Shown here in pieces: positions 7,606-14,965 of a stretch of 39,935 bases of DNA (its first letter is position 1; each line of letters begins with the position of its first letter). Both the position numbers and the translations under genes were made by a program. Below the pieces are notes generated by a model, which made no database searches, had not been told where the DNA came from, and worked only from the letters and a program-made list of their open reading frames with translations. The stretch comes from Thermoflexus hugenholtzii JAD2 (GTDB lineage: Bacteria; Chloroflexota; Anaerolineae; J036; Brachytrichaceae). The stretch spans positions 1 through 39,935 of the forward strand of contig CAMDWA010000022.1 in the NCBI GenBank assembly GCA_945877855.1, written 5' to 3'.

Positions 7606-8640
7606 ATGAAAACAACAATTACGCCATATTCCAAAAACACCCAACCGTTTTACGCAAAAATCGGGGCATTAGGGTTAATCACAACCAGTCTGTTATTGGG
7701 CGCATGTGCTGGCCCCCAGCGCATCCAAGCGCCCCTACCGGCAAATCCGCCAGTGTCGCAAGTGCCAGCCATCGGCAATATCGGCGCAGGCCAAACCCAA
7801 ACTAGCCCAAATTCAACCGCAGCATTGCCCCGCGCAAATCAAGCGCCAGCCCCAACCCCCGTGACGGCCCCCAATAACACATCACCCGCGCCTGCCAGCA
7901 AATTGGCGGTTGTCAATGGTAGCTTCACCGGCGATTGCACCAATTATCGGTTTCAAAAAGTAAGCGCCAACCCCAAAAACAGCGCTTATGCCGCACCCAT
8001 CCTCACCTTTAGCTGCAATGGCAATACCGTCACGATCAAGAGCAACGGCATTCCCAATTTTGAATATGTGCAAACCAACCCCAACCGGCTGCAAGCGCAA
8101 AATTACACTTGGAATATCGCCCAAAAACCAGCCCGTGCCAATGCCATCACGGCAGTGCCGATGGGTGGGCCATCGGCTATCGCTGTCAATGGCATCCCCA
8201 TTTTTGGCCCAACCGAAGCGCCAAATGACGGCTACCAAGACCCTTATTTGCAAGGCATCCTCGATTTTTGCAGTGGGCATCCCGCCCAACGCGGTGATTA
8301 TCATTTTCATGCCCGCCCCAACTGCATCTTAAGTGATAGCGAGCTAAAAAAGCCGGGCACTGTCATTGGGTATGCCTTCGATGGCTTCCCCATTCTCAGC
8401 CCCTATGTCTGCGCCGATGCCGCTTGCAGCAGCACGAAAAAGCTCAACAGCAGTTGGCGGGTCACCTCTGCCACAGCCAAAAATGCCTGGGAAAAACACA
8501 GCTATGTAGCAGGGGCTGGCGATTTAGACCGTTGTAATGGGCTAAATCAGCCCGATGGCAGCTATGCCTATTACGCGACCGACAGCTTCCCCTATTTTAT
8601 GGGTTGTTATGTTGGCACACCGGCCAATATCAGGCCGTAA
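7606..8640 (+). CDS. YHYH-domain lipoprotein
   Basis: The start is ATG 7606, preceded by AGAGG; the longer GTG start at 7573 would run through a leader hairpin. The 344-residue product has a lipoprotein signal (LITTSLLLGAC, lipid Cys near residue 28) and a Pro/Asn/Ala-rich spacer to about residue 95. The YHYH domain (Pfam PF14240) follows: the signature appears as GDYHFH, followed by GYAFDGFPI and a C-terminal SYAYYATDSFPYFMGCYVG. Several conserved cysteines suggest disulfides outside the membrane. The molecular function of YHYH proteins is not established. The gene stands alone, with structured DNA on both sides. The family call is firm; the role is unknown. Confidence 0.85.
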   Translation: MKTTITPYSKNTQPFYAKIGALGLITTSLLLGACAGPQRIQAPLPANPPVSQVPAIGNIGAGQTQTSPNSTAALPRANQAPAPTPVTAPNNTSPAPASKLAVVNGSFTGDCTNYRFQKVSANPKNSAYAAPILTFSCNGNTVTIKSNGIPNFEYVQTNPNRLQAQNYTWNIAQKPARANAITAVPMGGPSAIAVNGIPIFGPTEAPNDGYQDPYLQGILDFCSGHPAQRGDYHFHARPNCILSDSELKKPGTVIGYAFDGFPILSPYVCADAACSSTKKLNSSWRVTSATAKNAWEKHSYVAGAGDLDRCNGLNQPDGSYAYYATDSFPYFMGCYVGTPANIRP

Positions 8641-8695
8641 TTGTGGGATAAAAAGTTTTCGCCAAAATCACATGAGCCAAAGCAAGCAAGTTTTC

Positions 8696-8752
8696 GCCGA
8701 TTTCACGATACCCTCCCCTGCCGTATGCAGGGGAGGGTATCGTGAAATCGGC
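8696..8752. repeat. 26-bp perfect inverted repeat (long hairpin)
   Basis: The arms 8696-8721 and 8727-8752 are perfectly complementary with a five-base loop CGTAT. The stem contains CCCTCCCCTGC. It lies between the convergent YHYH and BON genes and could stop transcription from either side, but there is no U-run, so it may equally be a palindromic repeat. Confidence 0.75.
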
Positions 8753-8765
8753 ATACGTCTTTTTA

Positions 8766-8787
8766 ATGTGACATTGCCAAGTTAAAA
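8766..8787. repeat. Short dispersed repeat end (TTAATGTGACATTGCCAAGTTA)
   Basis: TTAATGTGACATTG, then CCAAGTTA, recurs with two changes at the right end of the small palindromic element 35552-35633. ATCACATGAGC at 8667-8677 also matches the left half of that element. The two together suggest a diverged copy into which the long 8696-8752 hairpin has been inserted or evolved. Confidence 0.4.
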
Positions 8788-8791
8788 CACC

Positions 8792-8818
8792 GCCTAAAGC
8801 GCTTTGTGCGCTTTAGGC
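8792..8818 (-). terminator. Terminator of the BON-domain gene
   Basis: GCCTAAAGCGC (8792-8802) pairs with GCGCTTTAGGC (8808-8818) around loop TTTGT. On the minus strand the stem includes the stop codon of the BON gene and is followed by GGTGTTTT, a short U-run. This fits a rho-independent terminator. Confidence 0.65.
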
Positions 8819-9493
8819 AATATGCATGGTTGCCGGGCCAAGCAAATTCACCTTCAATTCGTTACGCACTTCAGCCACACCCGGCACAGCCAAAGCGGCA
8901 CGTTCGGCCTCTTTATACTCGGCCCACGATGACACATAGCCCGAAATCGTCACCACATTGCCATCGGTTGTCACCGCAATACGGTGGGCATCTTGGCTGG
9001 CGGTGCGCTGAAAAGCTTGGATGATCGCCGATTGCACATCCCCAATCTGGGCTTTGGGGGTCACGGTAATCTTGTTTGAAATACCGCGCATGCCCTGCAC
9101 ATAACGAATGGCTTTTTCGGCCTCGCGCTTCTCATATTGCCACGCCACATCGCCACTAATGGTGATCCAGCCATGCTCCACTTTTACGCTAATGGCATTG
9201 GCTGGCACCATCGTGTTCCAACTCAACACATTTAATACTGCGCCAGCAATTTCTTCGTCGGTGCGGCGGTGGGCGGTGGGCGGGTTCACTTGAATCTCTT
9301 CGGCGATCCCGCGCACGCCTGTAAGGCGAGCACATAGCTTCTCGGCAACCACTTTCTGAGCATGGCTTTCACAAAAACCACTGAGGGTGATAATGCCGTT
9401 TTTAACCGCAATACCAATATTTGCCGAGGCCAGACGTGGCTCGGCAACAAATGCCGCTAACACATCTTGATGTAATTGCATGTCTGTTTTCAT
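8813..9493 (-). CDS. Triple BON-domain protein (OsmY-like)
   Basis: The 226-residue product carries three BON (bacterial OsmY and nodulation) domains of about 65-70 residues, each with the hallmark 'V.NGIITLSG', 'VEHGWITISGDV' or 'DGNVVTISGYV' and a following 'A..V.GV..V.N.L.V' strand. There is no signal peptide or membrane segment, so unlike E. coli OsmY it is predicted cytoplasmic. Two adjacent ATG codons exist; I chose the second (MKTD), because GGAG then lies seven bases upstream. It sits beside a UspA gene on the same strand, separated by a repeat element, and proteins of both families are usually stress-related. The ligand of the BON domains is unknown. Confidence 0.85.
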   Translation of the reverse strand: MKTDMQLHQDVLAAFVAEPRLASANIGIAVKNGIITLSGFCESHAQKVVAEKLCARLTGVRGIAEEIQVNPPTAHRRTDEEIAGAVLNVLSWNTMVPANAISVKVEHGWITISGDVAWQYEKREAEKAIRYVQGMRGISNKITVTPKAQIGDVQSAIIQAFQRTASQDAHRIAVTTDGNVVTISGYVSSWAEYKEAERAALAVPGVAEVRNELKVNLLGPATMHIA

Positions 9494-9568
9494 CATTTTT
9501 CTCCTTTTGCAAATCGGTTTTTCGTCTAAAAGTGTCAGTATCAATATGATAGTGTCGCCACTCAATTA

Positions 9569-9779
9569 CCCCTCCCCCACCCCCTCCCGTATACGGGAGA
9601 GGAGCTTTACCCTTTATGTATTTAATGCTGGGCAAGCTATTCACCAACCCACCCCATATACGGGAGAGGAGCCTTACCCTTTATGTATTTAATGCTGGGC
9701 AAGCTATTAACCAACTCACCCCATATACGGGAGGGGAGTGTTACCCCTTCCCCGCTTGCGGGGGAGGCTGGGAGGGGGG
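9569..9779. repeat. GC-rich palindromic element, copy 2, expanded by 67-bp tandem repeats
   Basis: The outer ends match the element at 2655-2731 (CCCCTCCCCC left, GGGGAGGCTGGGAGGGGGG right). The middle is a direct tandem repeat with an exact 67-bp period: ATACGGGAGAGGAG-type starts occur at 9591, 9658 and 9725, followed each time by TTACC and, in the two complete units, CTTTATGTATTTAATGCTGG. The two full units differ at only a few positions, so the expansion is recent. It fills most of the space between the BON and UspA genes. Confidence 0.8.
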
Positions 9780-9790
9780 TGATATTTCTG

Positions 9791-10234
9791 TTATGCACTT
9801 TCTGGTCGCACCAACACCACCGGCACATGGCTTGCATTCACCAGCCGATTGGCCACACTGCCCAAAAAGAGCTGCTTGAGGCCACTGCGCCCGTGGGTCG
9901 TCATGGCAATCACATCGATAGGATGCTGCGCCACATATTGCAAAATCGACTCCGCGGGATCTAGATCTTGCTTCACAACCGCAGTTGCCTTAATTCCAGC
10001 TAGGCTAAATTCTTCAACCAAGTCATTTAAATGATGGGTGGCTTCGTCACGCGCCACGCGAATCATATTGGCTGCCCCAACCATGTCTAGCTCATACGAA
10101 TGCACCAGTTTCAGTTCCATCACTTGCATGAAGGTCACATCACAACCCATTCGTATCGCCATTTGTTTGGCATAAGGCAAAATCTGCTTCGATAACACTG
10201 AACCATCGAGGGGGATAAGCATATGAGTAAACAT
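9791..10234 (-). CDS. Universal stress protein (UspA family)
   Basis: A 147-residue single-domain UspA protein, the usual length of the family. It begins MFTHMLIPLDGSVLSKQILP and ends HVPVVLVRPESA. The nucleotide-binding loop appears as THG-RSGLKQLFL-GS, i.e. G, nine residues, GS as in ATP-binding members; the first glycine of the G-2x-G motif is Thr, a common variant. It is expected to be a cytoplasmic dimer induced in stress or starvation. It is divergent from the sulfide:quinone reductase-like gene, and the shared 225-bp spacer holds the conserved palindromic site at 10331-10345. That site is placed for the other gene, so control of this one by it is only possible. Confidence 0.9.
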   Translation of the reverse strand: MFTHMLIPLDGSVLSKQILPYAKQMAIRMGCDVTFMQVMELKLVHSYELDMVGAANMIRVARDEATHHLNDLVEEFSLAGIKATAVVKQDLDPAESILQYVAQHPIDVIAMTTHGRSGLKQLFLGSVANRLVNASHVPVVLVRPESA

Positions 10235-10330
10235 GCTGTCACTTTAACTTGCCAAGCACGAAAATACATCGACTAAGTGGCTATCCATTGCCTAGTTGAA
10301 TGACCAGTGTCAACGACAAATGCTTTAACA

Positions 10331-10396
10331 CTAGCCATGTGGTTATTTCAATCTCGCCTTCAGCATAGTGTCAATTCGACAACTTTGCGCTACACT
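10331..10396 (+). promoter_or_regulatory. Activator-type site plus -10 box, sulfur operon promoter
   Basis: CTAGCCATGTGGTTA (10331-10345) contains the imperfect palindrome TAGCCA-TG-TGGTTA. Exactly 45 bp further on is TACACT (10391-10396), a -10 box without a recognisable TTGACA -35. The same core (CTAGCCATGTGG, either orientation) lies at the same 45-bp distance from a -10 box at 21130-21195 and 26115-26180. The predicted start leaves a ~55-base leader with GAGGGG before the ATG at 10460. Confidence 0.7.
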
Positions 10397-10459
10397 TTTT
10401 ACACCAATAAAGTCACCCATGTATTTAAACACCAAAAATAAATGCATATGTGAGGGGTT

Positions 10460-11692
10460 ATGAAAAAACTATTAATATTAGGGGCTGGCACAGCCGGAAC
10501 GATGGCAGCCAACCGCTTAAGCCGCTTGCTCGATGCAAGCGAATGGCAGATCACGATTGTCGATCAACACGAGACCCATTATTACCAACCCGGCTATTTA
10601 TTCATTCCGTTTGGGGTATATGGCAAAAATGATGTGATCAAACCCAAGCGCGATTTTATGCCAAATGGGGTTCATTTGGTCATGTCGGCCATCGAAGCGA
10701 TTGAAGCAGAACAAAACCGCGTGCGGCTTGCCAATGGGCAAACCCTCGGCTACGATTTCTTAATTATCGCCACTGGGGCCGACATTTACCCTAAACAAAC
10801 CCCCGGCTTGGGTGAAGATGAATGGGGCAAATCGATTCAAACCTTCTATTCATTCGAAGGCGCAGTTGCGCTGCATGAGCATCTCAAGCATTGGCCGGGC
10901 GGGCGCTTGGTGCTAAATGTGGTCGAGAACCCAATTAAATGCCCAGTGGCCCCGCTCGAATTTTTGATGTTGGCCGATTGGTTTTTTAGCGAAAAAGGCA
11001 TGAGAGACAAAGTGGAATTGATTTACGCCACTCCATTGCCCGGCGCTTTTACCAAACCCAAGGCCTCGAAAATGTTAGGGCATTTGTTGACCGAAAAAGG
11101 CATTCAGGTTGTGCCCGAATTTATGATTGAACGGGTTGACCCTGAGGCCAAAAAGATTGTGGCCTATGACGAACAAGAGGTGTCCTATGACCTGTTGGTG
11201 AGTGTGCCGCTCAATATGGGGGCCGAGGTGGTGGGCAAAGCTGGGTTAGGCGATGAGCTTAATTTTGTGCCCGTTGATAAACATACCTTTTTATCAACCC
11301 GCTTTGCCAATGTGTTTGCCTTGGGCGATGCCGCTGCTGTGCCAGCCTCAAAAGCCGGTTCGGTGGCCCATTTTGCGGTTGAAACATTTGGCGAAAATTT
11401 TGTGCGCTATACCGAAGGCCAAGCGCTAAAACCCGTATTTGACGGTCACGCCAATTGCTTTATCGAATCTGGCTTTGGCAAAGGGTTATTGATCGACTTT
11501 AATTATGACACCGAGCCACTGCCCGGGCGTTACCCAATGCCGGGGGTTGGGCCGTTTACTTTGCTCGAAGAATCTGAAGCCAACCACTGGGGCAAACTGA
11601 TGTTTAAGTGGATGTATTGGCATATTTTGCTCAAAGGCAAAGAATTGCCGCTGCCAGCCCAAATGAGCATGGTGGGCAAATGGAGCAAATAG
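10460..11692 (+). CDS. Sulfide:quinone oxidoreductase-like FAD protein
   Basis: This 410-residue flavoprotein starts with the dinucleotide-binding motif LGAGTAGTMAANRL and carries the second FAD signature FALGDAAAVPASKAGSVAHF near residue 290. It belongs to the SQR/type II NADH dehydrogenase family. Only two cysteines sit where SQR redox cysteines might be (NPIKCPVAP near residue 160 and HANCFIES near 334), so it is an atypical SQR. Reduction of quinone with sulfide or another sulfur donor is inferred. The next genes (DUF1641, TusE/DsrC-like, DsrE2-like) support a sulfur role. The C-terminal hydrophobic helix (KLMFKWMYWHILL) suits membrane attachment. GAGGGG precedes the ATG, and the promoter carries the shared activator-type site. 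Confidence 0.8.
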   Translation: MKKLLILGAGTAGTMAANRLSRLLDASEWQITIVDQHETHYYQPGYLFIPFGVYGKNDVIKPKRDFMPNGVHLVMSAIEAIEAEQNRVRLANGQTLGYDFLIIATGADIYPKQTPGLGEDEWGKSIQTFYSFEGAVALHEHLKHWPGGRLVLNVVENPIKCPVAPLEFLMLADWFFSEKGMRDKVELIYATPLPGAFTKPKASKMLGHLLTEKGIQVVPEFMIERVDPEAKKIVAYDEQEVSYDLLVSVPLNMGAEVVGKAGLGDELNFVPVDKHTFLSTRFANVFALGDAAAVPASKAGSVAHFAVETFGENFVRYTEGQALKPVFDGHANCFIESGFGKGLLIDFNYDTEPLPGRYPMPGVGPFTLLEESEANHWGKLMFKWMYWHILLKGKELPLPAQMSMVGKWSK

Positions 11693-11700
11693 GGGGCAAG

Positions 11701-12384
11701 ATGGAACAGGCAATGTTGGATCTAACCCGTAAGATTGACTTTTTGAGCACCCAAGTGCAATTTTTGACCGAGCAAGCCAAACAGGCCGAACTGGCACGCC
11801 AAGCCCGCGAAGAGCTGATTCACGATGCCATGCCCATTGCCAACGACCTGATGCGATTGGCAAGCGCCCAATTGCAAGAAATTGAAGGCGATATGAACCC
11901 GCAAAACTTGTTGCGTTTGCTCAAAAAATTGTTACGCCACGCGCCCGATTTCGAGAAATTGCTCGACCAAATTGATAGCGCCAACGACTTACTCGACATA
12001 TCCGGGCCGATTATCAAAAGCGTTTACAACAAGGCCGAAACCGCCCTCGGCAATGCCGAGCGTAAAGGCTACTTTAGCGCCGCCCAAGGCGGCATGTATA
12101 TCATCGACAACATCGTCACCTCATTTAGCGCCGACGAAATCAAACAACTTGGCGACAATATTGTGCTGATTTTGCGCACCATCAAAGACATGACACAACC
12201 CGAAGTGATGCAATTTTTGCGCAATACCGTGGCTGTGGTCGAAAAAGAAAGTGAAGCCCCAGTCGATATCTCGTATCGCTCATTGTTGGGGCAAATGCGC
12301 GATCCGCATGTGCGGCGTGGCTTGGCCCAAACCTTGCGCGTATTAAGCAGCCTTGGTGGGCAAAGCGAAACAGCACATTCGTAA
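11701..12384 (+). CDS. DUF1641 protein, SQR partner
   Basis: A 227-residue, largely alpha-helical protein of the DUF1641 family, recognised by its helical repeats and the section LRTIKDMTQPEVMQFLRNTV. An N-terminal coiled-coil-like stretch (about residues 1-40, rich in Gln and Ala) is followed by the conserved domain. DUF1641 genes commonly sit next to SQR-like flavoproteins, where their product is thought to assist or join the complex; the biochemical role is unknown. It starts eight bases after the SQR-like stop codon. I chose ATG 11701, just after GGGGG; an overlapping ATG at 11680 is the alternative. Confidence 0.8.
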   Translation: MEQAMLDLTRKIDFLSTQVQFLTEQAKQAELARQAREELIHDAMPIANDLMRLASAQLQEIEGDMNPQNLLRLLKKLLRHAPDFEKLLDQIDSANDLLDISGPIIKSVYNKAETALGNAERKGYFSAAQGGMYIIDNIVTSFSADEIKQLGDNIVLILRTIKDMTQPEVMQFLRNTVAVVEKESEAPVDISYRSLLGQMRDPHVRRGLAQTLRVLSSLGGQSETAHS

Positions 12385-12464
12385 ATTTTTGCACAAGCGA
12401 GATGACAGATTTTGATAAAACTGCCATTAAATAATTTTGAAAAAATAAAATAAGGAGCATAAAA

Positions 12465-12782
12465 ATGTCTACCCGAACAATTGCAGGCAAAACAGTTCAA
12501 ATGAATGATGAAGGGTTTATGACCAACCCAAGCGAATGGACACGCGAAATTGCGGCTGAAGTCGCCAAAGAAGAAGGGTTGCCTGATCTCAACACCTCAC
12601 ATTGGAAGGTAATCGAATTTTGCCGCAGCGATGCGACCAGCAGTGGCAAATCACCCACCCTGCGCCGTATCACTACCGCCACCGGGCTTTCAACCAAAGA
12701 AATGTTTGCCTTGTTCCCTAAAGGGCCAGCCAAAAAAGTGGCTAAGATCTCTGGCCTCGGCAAACCTGAAGGCTGTGTTTAA
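12465..12782 (+). CDS. TusE/DsrC-family sulfur carrier with single C-terminal cysteine
   Basis: The 105-residue product is a typical TusE/DsrC protein with a helical core and the mobile C-terminal arm ending GLGKPEGCV, whose penultimate Cys104 carries persulfide sulfur. The second arm cysteine of true DsrC, about ten residues earlier in an AKxxCK context, is replaced (AKKVAKISG). It therefore resembles TusE or DsrC-like carriers that hand sulfur on rather than DsrC that forms a trisulfide with sulfite reductase. No dsrAB is nearby. AAGGAG lies upstream of the ATG. It is the third gene of the sulfur operon and could take sulfur from the DsrE2-like protein. Confidence 0.9.
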   Translation: MSTRTIAGKTVQMNDEGFMTNPSEWTREIAAEVAKEEGLPDLNTSHWKVIEFCRSDATSSGKSPTLRRITTATGLSTKEMFALFPKGPAKKVAKISGLGKPEGCV

Positions 12783-12830
12783 AGAAGAACCAAGATCTAA
12801 GAACCAAGAATCAAGAATTAAGATCTAAGA
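12783..12830. repeat. AAGAATC/AAGATCT-type heptanucleotide repeat
   Basis: About seven variants of a seven-base unit (AAGAACC, AAGATCT, AAGAATC, AAGAATT) in tandem between two sulfur genes. Unlike the other heptamer arrays in the window it has no clear inverted half. A small hairpin (GAGCGGGTCTGTAACCCGCCC) follows at 12837-12857 before the next gene. Confidence 0.6.
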
Positions 12831-12885
12831 TTATTGGAGCGGGTCTGTAACCCGCCCCGATATTTGAACGATAGGAGAAATAATC

Positions 12886-13392
12886 ATGGCTGAAGAAACT
12901 CGCAAAGTGGCCTTTATCTGCTCAAAAGGCGACCTTGATATGGCTTATCCCGCATTGGTGATGGGCTGGGCAGCGTTGGGCAATGGCATTGATGTGACGA
13001 TTTTCTTCACATTTTGGGGCATGGATATGATTCGCAAGACCCGACAAGACCATTTGCAAATTGCGCCAGTAGGAAATACCGCGATGAAGCTCAGCATGAT
13101 GGGGGTAAAAGGCATGGACAATGCCGGTATCCCCAATTTGCTGGGGGCATTGCCGGGCATGACCGCCTTTGCCACCAAGCTGATGAAAGACAAGATGCAC
13201 GCTTTGGGTGTGCCACCCGTCGGCGAATATTTGCAAATGATGGTCGATGGCGGGGCACAACTCTATGCTTGCAAACTGTCGGTCGATATGATGGGGTTGA
13301 AGAAAGAAGATTTTGTAGACGGTGTGATTGATATTGTGACCGCCAGCGATTTTATGGATATGACCGAAGGTGCGCAGATTATATTTATTTAA
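12886..13392 (+). CDS. DsrE2-like (DsrE/DsrF/DrsH-like family) sulfur-transfer protein
   Basis: The 168-residue protein matches the DsrE/DsrF/DrsH-like family called DsrE2. It begins KVAFICSKGDLDMAYPALVM, has a hydrophobic middle (NLLGALPGMTAFATKLMKDKM), and carries the conserved cysteine in QLYACKLSVDMMGL near residue 129, the expected persulfide site. DsrE2 proteins often accompany rhodanese and TusA in sulfur-oxidising or sulfur-relay clusters and may be membrane-associated. Here the gene ends the SQR-like / DUF1641 / TusE-like operon; no rhodanese or TusA is in the window. AGGAG precedes the ATG at a normal distance. Confidence 0.9.
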   Translation: MAEETRKVAFICSKGDLDMAYPALVMGWAALGNGIDVTIFFTFWGMDMIRKTRQDHLQIAPVGNTAMKLSMMGVKGMDNAGIPNLLGALPGMTAFATKLMKDKMHALGVPPVGEYLQMMVDGGAQLYACKLSVDMMGLKKEDFVDGVIDIVTASDFMDMTEGAQIIFI

Positions 13393-13560
13393 CGGTTTGC
13401 ATAAATGGTGTATATCGCTTAATATCACAAGCTATCTCATAGGCCCCATTGGCCTTATAAACCCCATCATGCAGAACAGTTATATAAAAACGCGACTGCC
13501 ATCCAATTAAATTTGTAAATGATCACGCAGCGAATAGGATTTGTGCGCCTAGCACGTGGT

Positions 13561-13707
13561 TTAGAGGTTGTATAAAAACGCTGCAATTTGCCTCTCACGA
13601 AGCTCGCAAAGAACACAAAGGGTTTATAAAAATACCGTCTTTGTGTTCTTTGCGAGCTTTGTGAGAGGTTTTTGTATTGATAAAAACAGTTTTTATACTA
13701 ATTCTTA
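13561..13707 (+). repeat. MITE-like element A, copy 1
   Basis: A ~146-bp palindromic element. It opens TTAGAGGTTGTATAAAAACG, contains CTCACGAAGCTCGCAAAGAA, and then the inverse CTTTGCGAGCTTTGTGAGAG, ending CAGTTTTTATACTAATTC. A second copy lies in the opposite orientation at 33829-33974. The arms are inverted copies of about 60 bp, and no coding capacity is seen. Confidence 0.85.
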
Positions 13708-13768
13708 TAACCACTGCGTCAATATCGGTTAGTCCCTATAGTTTTTAAAATAAACAGAGTTTAACAAA

Positions 13769-13814
13769 CGAGGGTAAAAGTCGAGAAAACTAGATTTCTC
13801 AACTTTTACCCTCG
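13769..13814. terminator. 20-bp hairpin followed by T-run
   Basis: The arm 13769-13788 pairs with 13795-13814, with one mismatch and loop ACTAGA. On the plus strand it is followed by TTTTCG. It lies about 380 bp after the sulfur operon, with the MITE-like element between, so it may be a distal terminator or an independent palindrome. Confidence 0.5.
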
Positions 13815-14116
13815 TTTTCGTTATCAATACCTTCGCCAATTTGCGATTGCCAGCCCATGAATTTCACGGTCTGAAACAAACAAATGCGTTAAAACGCATT
13901 AAGCGTGCGGCGAACGCGCTCCCCTAAATTCCAGTTGAACCGCCCAAAAAGCTACAAAGCACTAGCCACTTGAACGAAAAAAATAGCTTTTTGACAGGTC
14001 ACACCAATATTTCTTTCAAATAGAATCTTATTTGTTACAGTTAATTTCAAACGAATCGTTTACAACTGTTACCTTTTCATTCAAAGAAACCCATAGATTT
14101 CTTTCATTCAACCACC

Positions 14117-14887
14117 ATGAAAAACAACATTGTAATTACCACGTATCGTATAAAAATAACACTGTTCATTGGTGTATTAATATCTACGATCTATTTGGCG
14201 ACGCCATCATTAGCAATCACCGCGAATAAAGAGGACGAACACCCGGTCTTTATACCCATTATTTGGCACAATGGCTTGAGGCAGTCTGCAACCAGTGTTG
14301 CCAACCCTAAACCAAGTGCAACCGCGACCCGTATCCCTACCTCCAGACCGACCGCCACAGCAACGCCTCGGCCTACCACACTCCCCACGCCCACCAACAC
14401 CCCAGTCGTTGACACAAAAAACAACCCTTGCAATAGCGCGAATCAAAGCCGACAACAACGCGATATGATCCTTTTGATTACGTCGAAACCGTTGCAAATG
14501 CGCCCAGTTTTTCAGTGTAACCCTATTTTGATGGAGCAAGCGATGCGCAAAGCCAAAGACATGATCGAGCGCAATTATTACGGACATGTGGATATTGATG
14601 GTTATGGCATGAATTACTTTTTACGCCGCGCCGGCTATCCGCTGCCATCTTATTATCTAACCAATAAAGATGCCAACAATGTTGAAGCATTGGCTGCTGG
14701 CCCTGATTTTGGTGAGGCGGGGTCTCCTTTCCAAGGCTTCCTCGACTCGCCAAAACACCGCTCGCAAATCTTAGGATTATCTGCTGGCTGGCTGGCGCAA
14801 GATGAATATGGGGTTGGGTATGCCCATTCAATAAATAGCACTTACGAAAATTATTGGGTTGTGCTCACAGCGAAACAAGGCAATTAG
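14117..14887 (+). CDS. Exported CAP (SCP/PR-1)-domain protein, tandem paralogue 1
   Basis: The 256-residue product has a signal peptide (hydrophobic residues ~12-33, ending PSLA), a Thr/Pro/Ala-rich spacer (TATRIPTSRPTATATPRPTT, residues ~70-95) and a C-terminal CAP domain. CAP landmarks are GHVDIDGYGMN (the canonical GH region), NNVEALAAG (in place of GENIA), SPKHRSQIL (canonical SPGHRxNIL) and YGVGYAHS....YWVVLTA. Two Cys (NPCNSAN and FQCNP) are shared with the paralogue and may bond. Bacterial CAP proteins are secreted with varied or unknown functions. The neighbour at 14966 is a clear duplicate. No Shine-Dalgarno is seen before the ATG. Confidence 0.85.
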   Translation: MKNNIVITTYRIKITLFIGVLISTIYLATPSLAITANKEDEHPVFIPIIWHNGLRQSATSVANPKPSATATRIPTSRPTATATPRPTTLPTPTNTPVVDTKNNPCNSANQSRQQRDMILLITSKPLQMRPVFQCNPILMEQAMRKAKDMIERNYYGHVDIDGYGMNYFLRRAGYPLPSYYLTNKDANNVEALAAGPDFGEAGSPFQGFLDSPKHRSQILGLSAGWLAQDEYGVGYAHSINSTYENYWVVLTAKQGN

Positions 14888-14965
14888 TGATGAAAACCAA
14901 CCAAAGTGTTGCAATGTTGCAATTTAATTCACAAGATGATAACAGGGCTATAATATATAACCATT

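Larger units (their letters stand above)
13393..14116. other. 724-bp gene-free region with MITE-like repeat and hairpin
   Basis: No coding sequence is supported. It holds a ~146-bp MITE-like element (13561-13707), a 20-bp hairpin (13769-13814), and a weak partial match to the activator-type site (CTAGCCACTTG at 13962) followed 44-45 bases later by TAGAAT (14021-14026). The remainder is AT-rich leader DNA before the CAP-domain genes. Confidence 0.6.

Noticed and set aside
10270-10306. Sites like the activator motif for the UspA gene (ATAGCCACTTAG, CTAGTTGAATGACC)
   Set aside because: Matches are partial and no -10 box lies at the required 45-bp distance in the UspA direction with confidence.
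13962-14026. Fourth copy of the activator-type site before the CAP genes
   Set aside because: Only CTAGCCA matches and the second half-site is lost. The TAGAAT box is 44-45 bases away, which is suggestive but too weak to claim.
14032-14229. Short plus-strand frame before the first CAP gene
   Set aside because: It overlaps the signal-peptide region of the CAP gene in another frame and has no domain or ribosome binding site.
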